Shown here in pieces: positions 18,801-33,800 of a stretch of 64,000 bases of DNA. The stretch's first letter is position 1. Every line of letters begins with the position of its first letter. Source of the DNA: Nematostella vectensis (taxonomy: Eukaryota; Cnidaria; Anthozoa; Actiniaria; Edwardsiidae); the NCBI RefSeq assembly GCF_932526225.1, contig NC_064045.1, forward strand, positions 9,790,022-9,854,021, given 5' to 3'. A program made the translations under genes and the position numbers. The notes under the pieces are model-generated. The model did no database searches and was not told where the DNA came from. It saw only the letters and a program-made list of their open reading frames with translations.

Positions 18801-21800
18801 GCGGGTTTCTGCACTTGCGTCCTGAATGAATATCGATAGTTCCCATCAAATGACTGTTTGAGATACTTTCTACCATTTTCTTGGTGTTATTTGACAGCAT
18901 TTTTTCCACTCTGTAGACTGTATTGTCTTGTTGTCCATCGAAAGAAAGCTTGACATTAAAATCTTCCAGCAATTGAGCTGTATCGGTCAACCTGGAATCA
19001 GAAGCAAAAGGTTGATGAAATCTCAACTCTACTCCAAAAAGAGCATGTATCTCCACTTTCTTATGATCTTATCATAATTTCTTGTAACCACTCCCAACAC
19101 TGGTTCCTCAATGCAGTCCATCCATGCAGCTTTTCTTGTGCTCGATAGCAGAGCAGGCGACTTTGTCAAGCCTCCAACACAGAGAGCAATTAAGAAGATG
19201 GTCTTGGTTGTTGGGGAGTTACAGTAGGTTCAAATGTAGATGAGTGGGGGTTCTTTTGTAACACAGAAGATTAGGTTCCCAAACAACCCAGAGGAAATGA
19301 CTATGACTGTGGATTATATGCATGCCTTTATGCTGGAAGATGCCTTGCAGACATTGGGCATATAGTAGAGGCAGATTCTCTTAACCATTTTAGGAATGGC
19401 ATGCTCCTTGAGCTGCATAGAGGAGCACTCCAACACATCTTTTATCCAGCAATCGAGAGGGAGAAGTGTTATGCTGTGCAGTATAATTTTAACAAAAGTA
19501 GCAGCAAATACTACATTGGAAGTACCATTGCATGTGTAGCGCTGATGGCCAAATGGTTATGGTGAAATATCTTCACCGAGTGGGAGCCAACAGATTTGAT
19601 TGGCCCATGAGGGATGACATTGATGATGCCCATTGTTTCTTGCATTTTTGGGGGGCCTTTTGCACTAGCGAATGCTGTTCCATTCAAAATCCCCATGCTT
19701 CCCGATATTGAGAAGATTTTTAACTCTACTCGCTGAAGTAACCTCTAAAACTGTTTGCATGAGACAAGAGTCAGAAAATGGCTCTTTGAAAACATTTTAT
19801 GGTCATTTTTTGATCAGCATTTCACCATTTGAGTGAACTTTCCTTTTTTTTTTTGCATTTCCATTGTTCAAAAAGGTTTACTGTAACATTCTGTATGATT
19901 AGAAAAAAGAAATAACAATGTCATTTTCGCAACGTAATGTCTGCAACAATATTTTACTAGGCACTACAGAAAAGGGAAAAGAGTAACATTTGAAATTCTT
20001 TCATCAAAATAACATATTCAACTAGCTAAAAAAGCAAACAGAATGTTTTTGGCATATGCTGCTTGGTGTTTCAATTACAATGTGTAAATGTTGCGGACAT
20101 TACGCAATGTCCGCAACAGTGCATCAACCAATTTTTATGAATACGAAAAGTCACTTTTTCGAAATTTTAAGCAAGATCAAGAAATAACCTGCCATGAAGT
20201 ATATCTATTAAAACCCTTAATCAGGAAAACGTCCTCTGTGTAATTATTATTTTTTTACCTAATTTATCATTTTATTGTCTACTAGATAATTTTCAAGTGC
20301 CGCATTATGGTCAGATATCAAAGCCTCCTACATGGTGGGTGGGGTCCAAACACTAAAAATGTTATCATTTCCAATTAGCTCCATACCTTAGCTGTTCAAT
20401 GATTTAGTTTTTTTGCGTAAATTCAATATTTGAAAATTTCAGAAAAGTTCATGTCTCATGTGGAATGACCCCCTTTACACGTTTCAGTTTGTACACTCCA
20501 GAAATGTAAAAATGTTACCGCAACATTTTAGAAGAAGGCGACTCGAACACCAGGGACTGTAAACAAAGTGGTGTTTTTTGTTTTTCTGTGCTGTTATCCG
20601 GGATCTGTCTGATAAACTAGTGTTTAAGGGTGAACTGACATCTGTTGCTTAGGAAAATTGAATATAGCATAAAAGCCTTGTAGAAAGTCATAAGGGACTG
20701 ATATTTGACCAACAAAAGCGTGCTGACTATTATAATGACGTTACCCCGTGACGTCATAATGTGACGTCATAGATACAGATTAAAGCAAATATTTAAAGTA
20801 ATTTTGCTCGAAAACAAATATTGAATGCGCTTTATGAATCTTGAGGGATGGTTGCATTAAGCCAAGCATGCGTTTTAGAAATGATTGAGTAATTGTTTTT
20901 TTTATGATTTTTCAAAGGTCCTGAAATCCAGATTATTTGATATAATTTTGCTTTCTGTTAGATTAACGCTAAGTCCATACTTGGCTATATGAAGGAGGTT
21001 TTAACATAATAATATGAAGGAATACAGAAAGAATGTTGCGTTTTGAAATAACTTGGCGACAAAATAGCTTTTTTTTTAGAAAACGCAGAACCGGAAGTGA
21101 AACAAAGCCCCCGCGTGCACATTCGGCCTGCTCAGACACAATGATATCTCACATGATGAAATAGAAATGAAGTTTAAAAACAAATCCCAATAGTGTTTCG
21201 TGGTATTTACACTTCAAAGGGAACGATATCCGTCATGTCATGATGAAAACTGAAAAAGTACTACTTTGAAATAAGATTTTCATTGCGTGCGCGAGCGTTG
21301 GCAACCGGTGTTTGCAGCGCGCGCACGTAGTGAAAATGGAAAACTTTGGCTTCAAAAAGGTAATCTTGAATAACATCTCCGCTGAATCTTCCTTTTTTTC
21401 AAAATATGGGAAATATCATCAGCAGAAAAGGCTGATATCAACTTTAAGTCAATTTTTGGGAAATTGAAACGCAAATTTTTGTTTCTTTTACTTCAGGAAA
21501 GCTTGTGAATGACGAATTCCGTGTTATGTACGCGCGCGCTCAGCGTAGCAACGTCGTTACTGAGCAGCACTAATGTCAATACACCCTTAAATGTGTCTCA
21601 CTGTGCTGTGATTTACCAGACTGGGATATCGGGATCTGTCTGAAGAACGAGTGTCTAAGAAAGAGACATCTAGTGCCGCCTGAACTTCGGAGTTGGATAG
21701 ATCTCAAGGCGACTTATAAGGTCTACTCATTATTGGTAATACAAGCGGGATAGGTCTCAAGGCGACTTATAAGGTACTACTCATTATTGGTAAAACAAGC

Positions 21801-24800
21801 GGGATAGATCTCAAGGCGACTTATAAGGTACTACTCATTATTGGTGAAACTAGCAGTATAGATCTCAAGGCGACTTATAAGGAACTACTCATTATTGGTG
21901 AAACAAGCGGTATAGATCTCAAGGCGACTTATAAGGAACTACTCATTATTGGTAAAACAAGCGGGATAGATCTCAAGGCGACTTATAAGGTACTACTCAT
22001 TATTGGTAAAACAAGCGGGATAGATCTCAAGGCGACTTATAAGGAACTACTCATTATTGGTAAAACTAGCGGTATAGATCTCAAGGCGACTTATAAGGAA
22101 CTACTCATTATTGGTAAAACAAGCGGGATAGATCTCAAGGCGACTTATAAGGAACTACTCATTATTGGTAATTCAAGCGGTTCTCGAAAAAATACCGACG
22201 CCGAACTCGTAAAATTATCCAGCCGTATACACATGTAGCTGTTCAATAACCTCTATGTTGCCATGGTAACACTATAACACTTTGTTTCGGTGGCCACGGT
22301 AGCTCGCATCGCACTATAACACTTCGTATTGGTGGCAGCGGGAGCGCGCGTCACACTATAATCAGTTTCGTAAATGGTGGTGGTTTGTTTTCTCAACAGA
22401 AGTTCTATAGTCGTAAGCCTGACGGGCTGGCCGGTGCACTCAAGGATTTGGGGATACGGTTTGATGGTAGAGAACACTCAGGTATCGTCTTATTAAATGA
22501 GAGTAAGAGATGCGCTGAAATTTCTTTCATGTGCGTAAAGTATCATTTTATTGCTTTTACTGCGACATTTGGCACAGTGCTATGCTTGGTATTCAAGACT
22601 AGGACCGTTTTGTTTTTTAATACATTTTGTGGGTGCTGTATTTCTATACCTCTGGTGTCGTGTTACCCGGAATTTATTCATTTCACTAACTCTGACTCAA
22701 CCTTGCACCTGAAAAAAGAAAATAAACTTGAAACCCCAACACTCTTGCAGACGTCCTGGACTCGTCGCGCCAGCAGCGTTAGAAGCGTCCTGGACTAGTC
22801 ACGCCAGCAGCGTTAGAAGCGATTCGTCACGCTTCTAGGCGGCGCCTGCTCAAGCACCGGCTAGCGTGACGAGTCCAGAACGGATTCAAAGGAGACTCCC
22901 TTTTATTGAGCTGTCCAATGAATAGCACAAAGCACTTTGCGGAAAGCGACGGGCTCATCTATGTTTTTCCACGACAATGTCCGTTCCGTGTCGTGGCGCG
23001 GGCTCAAAGTACCTTTTATACCCTCACGATCAAACCTACCTCAACTACCAGAATGCAGCGCGCGCTTTTAAGCTTGCACCAAACGGAGGGCGCGCTGCAT
23101 GACGGTTACGTGAAGGTTTGCGTGACGCATGGTTTCCATGTTGAATGCGCGCATGCTTATAGCTGGAATGGCCTATTAATACCCATAGCAATTTTTCGGC
23201 CTTTCAATCAAAGGGACAAAGGTTTAGATTAGCCTCCACCGAAAGCGTCTCGAGTGGAAAAAGGCTTTTTTTTTTCGATTTCGGGCTTCCTGTGGTATAT
23301 TCAAGAAAGAGTGGCGGCTTGGGTTAGTAAAAAGAGGAACTAGCCACAGGAACCCCAATTCATAAAAAAATACTGAGTAAAAAACACTCGATATGCCGCG
23401 GAGGAGGCTTGGTTGAGATATCATTATGAGTTTCAAGGGTTAAATTGGGTTTTTCTTACCAGGCCTAGATGACGCGCGGAATACCGCTGCTCTGGCGTGG
23501 AGGATGGTGCGTGACGGATGCGTTATTAGCGTGACCAGCTCTTTAGACGCGGTGCGTATTACGTGACACAAGGTGCTGTCACGGTTAAGTAAGGCAAGTC
23601 TGTTTTAAAACAACATATCTGGGCGGTAAGCGTATCCTATTTGTGCGGTCCACTCTGCGAAACAACAATATGTATGGCTACTTTTTTAGAACAAAAACAG
23701 ATGCTGCATGTAAGAATTCGCCATTCTTACGTTGCGCGGAGGATTGGGTCGAGTTGATTGGCGAAAAAGCATGCTTGGACGATTTTAGGGGTGCAGTTCA
23801 CCATGGCGTTGATGTGATACTGAGCGTTTGTTTGAAAATGGTACATAGTTTTTGGCAAATCTGCTCCCGGAATATCTTCGTTAGCTAGATTCGAAACCGT
23901 TCAACGCCATGTTGCCTAAAATCAACCCAGAATGCTGTTCGCTTATCAATCTTACACGCAACGTAAAAATAGCTAATAGACATCCAATGCTTCATAACAT
24001 GTATAAAGTTGTATTGAGATACAGATCATAGTATCTAACCGCACGGAAATCTCACCATGCAATTTGGTGCACAAGCAACACACCATGCAACATGGTGTAC
24101 ATACGACAAACCATGCAACATGGTGTACATACAACAAACACACCATGCAACATGGTGTACATACAACACACCATGCAACATGGTGTACATACAACAAACA
24201 CACCATGCAACATTGTGTACATACAACACACCATGCAACATTGTGTACATACAACACACCATGCAACATGGTGTACATACGACAAACACACCATGCAACA
24301 TGGTGTACATACAACAAACACACCATGCAACATGGTGTACATACAACACACCATGCAACATGTTGTACATACAACAAACACACCATGCAACATGGTGTAC
24401 ATACAACAAACACACCATGCAACATTGTGTACATACAACACACCATGCAACATGGTGTACATACAACACACCATGCAACATGGTGTACATACAACACACC
24501 ATGCAACATGGTGTACATACAACACACCATGCAACATGGTGTACATACAACACACCATGCAACATGGTGTACATACAACACACCATGCAACATGGTGTAT
24601 ATACAACAAACACACCATGCAACATGGTGTACATACAACACACCATGCAACATGGTGTACATACAACAAACACACCATGCAACATTGTGTACATACAACA
24701 CACCATGCAACATGGTGTACATACAACACACCATGCAACATGGTGTACATACAACAAACACACCATGCAACATGGTGTACATACAACAAACACACCATGC

Positions 24801-27800
24801 AACATGGTGTACATACAACACACCATGCAACATGGTGTACATACAACAAACACACCATGCAACATTGTGTACATACAACACACCATGCAACATTGTGTAC
24901 ATACAACACACTATGCAACATGGTGTACATACAACACACCATGCAACATGGTGTACATACGACAAACCATGCAACATGGTGTACATACAACACACCATGC
25001 AACATGGTGTACATACGACAAACCATGCAACATGGTGTACATACAACACACCATGCAGCAAGATGTACATACAACACACCATGCAGCAAGATGTACATAC
25101 AACACACCATGCAACATGGTGTACATACAACACACCATGCAACATTGTGTACATACAACAAACACACCATGCAACATTGTGTACATACAACACACCATGC
25201 AACATAGTGTACATACAACACACCATGCAACATGGTGTACATAAAACACACTATGCAACATAGTGTACATACAACACACCACGCAACAGGGTGTACATAC
25301 AACACACCATGCAACATGGTGTACATACAACACACCATGCAACATGGTGTACATACAACACACCATGCAACATGGTGTACATACAACACACCATGCAGCA
25401 AGATGTACATACAACACACCATGCAACATGGTGTACATACAACACACCATGCAACATGGTGTACATACAACACACCATGCAACATGGTGTACATACAACA
25501 CACCATGCAACATGGTGTACATACAACACACCATGCAACATGGTGTACATACAACACATGCAACATGTTGTACATACAACACACCATGCAACATGGTGTA
25601 CATACAACACACCATGCAACATGGTGTACATACAACACACCATGCAACATGGTGTACATACAACACACCATGCAACATGGTGTACATACAACACATGCAA
25701 CATGTTGTACATACAACACACCATGCAACATGGTGTATATACAACAAACACACCATGCAACATGGTGTACATACAACACACCATGCAACATGGTGTACAT
25801 ACAACACACCATGCAACATGGTGTACATACAACAAACACACCATGCAACATTGTGTACATACAACACACCATGCAACATGGTGTACATACAACACACCAT
25901 GCAACATGGTGTACATACAACAAACACACCATGCAACATGGTGTACATACAACACACCATGCAACATGGTGTACATACAACACACCATGCAACATGGTGT
26001 ACATACAACACACCATGCAACATGGTGTACATACAACAAACACACCATGCAACATTGTGTACATACAACACACCATGCAACATGGTGTACATACAACAAA
26101 CACACCATGCAACATGGTGTACATACAACAAACACACCATGCAACATGGTGTACATACAACAAACACACCATGCAACATTGTGTACATACAACACACCAT
26201 GCAACATTGTGTACATACAACACACTATGCAACATGGTGTACATACAACACACCATGCAACATGGTGTACATACAACACACCATGCAACATGGTGTACAT
26301 ACGACAAACCATGCAACATGGTGTACATACAACACAGCATGCAACATGGTGTACATACGACAAACCATGCAACATGGTGTACATACAACACACCATGCAG
26401 CAAGATGTACATACAACACACCATGCAGCAAGATGTACATACAACACACCATGCAACATGGTGTACATACAACACACCATGCAACATGGTGTACATACAA
26501 CAAACACACCATGCAACATTGTGTACATACAACACACCATGCAACATGGTGTACATACAACACACCATGCAACATGGTGTACATACAACAAACACACCAT
26601 GCAACATTGTGTACATACAACACACCATGCAACATTGTGTACATACAGCACACTATGCAACATGGTGTACATACAACACACCATGCAACATGGTGTACAT
26701 ACGACAAACCATGCAACATGGTGTACATACAACACACCATGCAACATTGTGTACATACAACACACCATGCAACATGGTGTACATACAACACACCATGCAA
26801 CATGGTGTACATACAACACACCATGCAGCATGGTGTACATACAACAAACACACCATGCAACATTGTGTACATACAACACACCATGCAACATGGTGTACAT
26901 ACAACACACCATGCAACATGGTGTACATACGACAAACCATGCAACATGGTGTACATACAACACACCATGCAGCATGGTGTACATACAACAAACACACCAT
27001 GCAGCATGGTGTACATCCAACACACCATGCAACATGGTGTACATACAACACACCATGCAACATGGTGTACATACAACACACCATGCAACATGGTGTACAT
27101 ACAACAAACACACCATGCAGCATGGTGTACATCCAACACACCATGCAACATGGTGTACATACAACACACCATGCAACATGGTGTACATACAACACACCAT
27201 GCAACATGGTGTACATACAACACACCATGCAACATGGTGTACATACAACAAACACACCATGCAACATGGTGTACATACAACACACCATGCAACATGGTGT
27301 ACATACAACACACCACGCAACATGGTGTATATACAACAAACACACCATGCAACATTGTGTACATACAACACACCATGCAACATGGTGTACATACAACACA
27401 CCATGCAACATGGTGTACATACAACACACCATGCAACATGGTGTTTATACAACAAACACACCATGCAACATGGTGTACATACAACAAACACACCATGCAA
27501 CATGGTGTACATACAACACACCATGCAACATGGTGTACATACAACACACCATGCAACATTGTGTACATACAACACACCATGCAACATGGTGTACATACAA
27601 CACACCATGCAACATGGTGTACATACAACACACCATGCAACATGGTGTACATACAACACATGCAACATGTTGTACATACAACACACCATGCAACATGGTG
27701 TATATACAACACACCATGCAACATGGTGTACATACAACACACCATGCAACATGGTGTACATACATGCAACATGGTGTACATACAACACACCATGCAACAT

Positions 27801-30800
27801 GGTGTACATACAACACATGCAACATGTTGTACATACAACACACCATGCAACATGGTGTACATACAACACACCATGCAACATGGTGTACATACAACACACC
27901 ATGCAACATGGTGTACATACAACACACCATGCAACATGGTGTACATACAACACATGCAACATGTTGTACATACAACACACCATGCAACATGGTGTATATA
28001 CAACAAACACACCATGCAACATGGTGTACATACAACACACCATGCAACATGGTGTACATACAACACACCATGCAACATGGTGTACATACAACAAACACAC
28101 CATGCAACATTGTGTACATACAACACACCATGCAACATGGTGTACATACAACACACCATGCAACATGGTGTACATACAACAAACACACCATGCAACATGG
28201 TGTACATACAACACACCATGCAACATGGTGTACATACAACACACCATGCAACATGGTGTACATACAACACACCATGCAACATGGTGTACATACAACACAC
28301 CATGCAACATGGTGTACATACAACAAACACACCATGCAACATTGTGTACATACAACACACCATGCAACATCGTGTACATACAACACACCATGCAACATGG
28401 TGTACATACAACAAACACACCATGCAACATGGTGTACATACAACAAACACACCATGCAACATGGTGTACATACAACACACCATGCAACATGGTGTACATA
28501 CAACAAACACACCATGCAACATTGTGTACATACAACACACCATGCAACATTGTGTACATACAACACACTATGCAACATGGTGTACATACAACACACCATG
28601 CAACATGGTGTACATACAACACACCATGCAACATGGTGTACATACGACAAACCATGCAACATGGTGTACATACAACACAGCATGCAACATGGTGTACATA
28701 CGACAAACCATGCAACATGGTGTACATACAACACACCATGCAGCAAGATGTACATACAACACACCATGCAGCAAGATGTACATACAACACACCATGCAAC
28801 ATGGTGTACATACAACACACCATGCAACATGGTGTACATACAACAAACACACCATGCAACATTGTGTACATACAACACACCATGCAACATGGTGTACATA
28901 CAACACACCATGCAACATGGTGTACATACAACAAACACACCATGCAACATTGTGTACATACAACACACCATGCAACATTGTGTACATACAGCACACTATG
29001 CAACATGGTGTACATACAACACACCATGCAACATGGTGTACATACAACACACCATGCAACATGGTGTACATACAACACACCATGCAACATGGTGTACATA
29101 CAACAAACACACCATGCAACATTGTGTACATACAACACACCATGCAACATGGTGTACATACAACACACCATGCAACATGGTGTACATACGACAAACCATG
29201 CAACATGGTGTACATACAACACACCATGCAGCATGGTGTACATACAACAAACACACCATGCAACATTGTGTACATACAACACACCATGCAACATTGTGTA
29301 CATACAACACACTATGCAACATGGTGTACATACAACACACCATGCAACATGGTGTACATACAACACACCATGCAACATGGTGTACATACGACAAACCATG
29401 CAACATGGTGTACATACAACACAGCATGCAACATGGTGTACATACGACAAACCATGCAACATGGTGTACATACAACACACCATGCAGCAAGATGTACATA
29501 CAACACACCATGCAGCAAGATGTACATACAACACACCATGCAACATGGTGTACATACAACACACCATGCAACATGGTGTACATACAACAAACACACCATG
29601 CAACATTGTGTACATACAACACACCATGCAACATGGTGTACATACAACACACCATGCAACATGGTGTACATACAACAAACACACCATGCAACATTGTGTA
29701 CATACAACACACCATGCAACATTGTGTACATACAGCACACTATGCAACATGGTGTACATACAACACACCATGCAACATGGTGTACATACGACAAACCATG
29801 CAACATGGTGTACATACAACACACCATGCAACATTGTGTACATACAACACACCATGCAACATGGTGTACATACAACACACCATGCAACATGGTGTACATA
29901 CAACACACCATGCAACATGGTGTACATACAACAAACACACCATGCAACATTGTGTACATACAACACACCATGCAACATGGTGTACATACAACACACCATG
30001 CAACATGGTGTACATACGACAAACCATGCAACATGGTGTACATACAACACACCATGCAGCATGGTGTACATACAACAAACACACCATGCAGCATGGTGTA
30101 CATCCAACACACCATGCAACATGGTGTACATACAACACACCATGCAACATGGTGTACATACAACACACCATGCAACATGGTGTACATACAACAAACACAC
30201 CATGCAGCATGGTGTACATCCAACACACCATGCAACATGGTGTACATACAACACACCATGCAACATGGTGTACATACAACACACCATGCAACATGGTGTA
30301 CATACAACACACCATGCAACATGGTGTACATACAACAAACACACCATGCAACATGGTGTACATACAACACACCATGCAACATGGTGTACATACAACACAC
30401 CACGCAACATGGTGTATATACAACAAACACACCATGCAACATTGTGTACATACAACACACCATGCAACATGGTGTACATACAACACACCATGCAACATGG
30501 TGTACATACAACACACCATGCAACATGGTGTTTATACAACAAACACACCATGCAACATGGTGTACATACAACAAACACACCATGCAACATGGTGTACATA
30601 CAACACACCATGCAACATGGTGTACATACAACACACCATGCAACATTGTGTACATACAACACACCATGCAACATGGTGTACATACAACACACCATGCAAC
30701 ATGGTGTACATACAACACACCATGCAACATGGTGTACATACAACACATGCAACATGTTGTACATACAACACACCATGCAACATGGTGTATATACAACACA

Positions 30801-33800
30801 CCATGCAACATGGTGTACATACAACACACCATGCAACATGGTGTACATACATGCAACATGGTGTACATACAACACACCATGCAACATGGTGTACATACAA
30901 CACATGCAACATGTTGTACATACAACACACCATGCAACATGGTGTACATACAACACACCATGCAACATGGTGTACATACAACACACCATGCAACATGGTG
31001 TACATACAACACACCATGCAACATGGTGTACATACAACACATGCAACATGTTGTACATACAACACACCATGCAACATGGTGTATATACAACAAACACACC
31101 ATGCAACATGGTGTACATACAACACACCATGCAACATGGTGTACATACAACACACCATGCAACATGGTGTACATACAACAAACACACCATGCAACATTGT
31201 GTACATACAACACACCATGCAACATGGTGTACATACAACACACCATGCAACATGGTGTACATACAACAAACACACCATGCAACATGGTGTACATACAACA
31301 CACCATGCAACATGGTGTACATACAACACACCATGCAACATGGTGTACATACAACACACCATGCAACATGGTGTACATACAACACACCATGCAACATGGT
31401 GTACATACAACAAACACACCATGCAACATTGTGTACATACAACACACCATGCAACATCGTGTACATACAACACACCATGCAACATGGTGTACATACAACA
31501 AACACACCATGCAACATGGTGTACATACAACAAACACACCATGCAACATGGTGTACATACAACACACCATGCAACATGGTGTACATACAACAAACACACC
31601 ATGCAACATTGTGTACATACAACACACCATGCAACATTGTGTACATACAACACACTATGCAACATGGTGTACATACAACACACCATGCAACATGGTGTAC
31701 ATACAACACACCATGCAACATGGTGTACATACGACAAACCATGCAACATGGTGTACATACAACACAGCATGCAACATGGTGTACATACGACAAACCATGC
31801 AACATGGTGTACATACAACACACCATGCAGCAAGATGTACATACAACACACCATGCAGCAAGATGTACATACAACACACCATGCAACATGGTGTACATAC
31901 AACACACCATGCAACATGGTGTACATACAACAAACACACCATGCAACATTGTGTACATACAACACACCATGCAACATGGTGTACATACAACACACCATGC
32001 AACATGGTGTACATACAACAAACACACCATGCAACATTGTGTACATACAACACACCATGCAACATTGTGTACATACAGCACACTATGCAACATGGTGTAC
32101 ATACAACACACCATGCAACATGGTGTACATACAACACACCATGCAACATGGTGTACATACAACACACCATGCAACATGGTGTACATACAACAAACACACC
32201 ATGCAACATTGTGTACATACAACACACCATGCAACATGGTGTACATACAACACACCATGCAACATGGTGTACATACGACAAACCATGCAACATGGTGTAC
32301 ATACAACACACCATGCAGCATGGTGTACATACAACAAACACACCATGCAGCATGGTGTACATCCAACACACCATGCAACATGGTGTACATACAACACACC
32401 ATGCAACATGGTGTACATACAACACACCATGCAACATGGTGTACATACAACAAACACACCATGCAGCATGGTGTACATCCAACACACCATGCAACATGGT
32501 GTACATACAACACACCATGCAACATGGTGTACATACAACACACCATGCAACATGGTGTACATACAACACACCATGCAACATGGTGTACATACAACACACC
32601 ATGCAACATGGTGTACATACAACAAACACACCATGCAACATGGTGTACATACAACACACCATGCAACATGGTGTACATACAACAAACCACGCAACATGGT
32701 GTATATACAACAAACACACCATGCAACATTGTGTACATACAACACACCATGCAACATGGTGTACATACAACACACCATGCAACATGGTGTACATACAACA
32801 CACCATGCAACATGGTGTACATACAACAAACACACCATGCAACATGGTGTACATACAACAAACACACCATGCAACATGGTGTACATACAACACACCATGC
32901 AACATGGTGTACATACAACACACCATGCAACATGGTGTACATACAACACACCATGCAACATTGTGTACATACAACACACCACGCAACAGGGTGTACATAC
33001 AACACACCATGCAACATGGTGTACATACAACACACCATGCAACATGGTGTACATACAACACACCATGCAACATGGTGTACATACAACACACCATGCAACA
33101 TGGTGTACATACAACACACCATGCAACATGGTGTACATACAGCACACTATGCAACATGGTGTACATACAACACACCATGCAACATGGTGTACATACGACA
33201 AACCATGCAACATGGTGTACATACAACACACCATGCAACATTGTGTACATACAACACACCATGCAACATGGTGTACATACAACACACCATGCAACATGGT
33301 GTACATACAACACACCATGCAACATGGTGTACATACAACAAACACACCATGCAACATTGTGTACATACAACACACCATGCAACATGGTGTACATACAACA
33401 CACCATGCAACATGGTGTACATACGACAAACCATGCAACATGGTGTACATACAACACACCATGCAGCATGGTGTACATACAACAAACACACCATGCAGCA
33501 TGGTGTACATCCAACACACCATGCAACATGGTGTACATACAACACACCATGCAACATGGTGTACATACAACACACCATGCAACATGGTGTACATACAACA
33601 AACACACCATGCAGCATGGTGTACATCCAACACACCATGCAACATGGTGTACATACAACACACCATGCAACATGGTGTACATACAACACACCATGCAACA
33701 TGGTGTACATACAACACACCATGCAACATGGTGTACATACAACAAACACACCATGCAACATGGTGTACATACAACACACCATGCAACATGGTGTACATAC

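Larger units (their letters stand above)
17576..20116 (+). mobile_element. Decayed transposon in ERI2-like intron 5 (boundaries tentative)
   Basis: TTGCGGACATTAC occurs at 17,576, 17,922 and 20,091; inverted forms occur at 19,933 (one mismatch) and at 20,104-20,116, where it makes the palindrome TTGCGGACATT-ACGC-AATGTCCGCAA. Between these lie stop-riddled plus-strand coding remnants (about 18,040-18,486 and 19,075-19,735). I take this as one old element with subterminal repeats. The class is not recognised. Confidence 0.45.
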
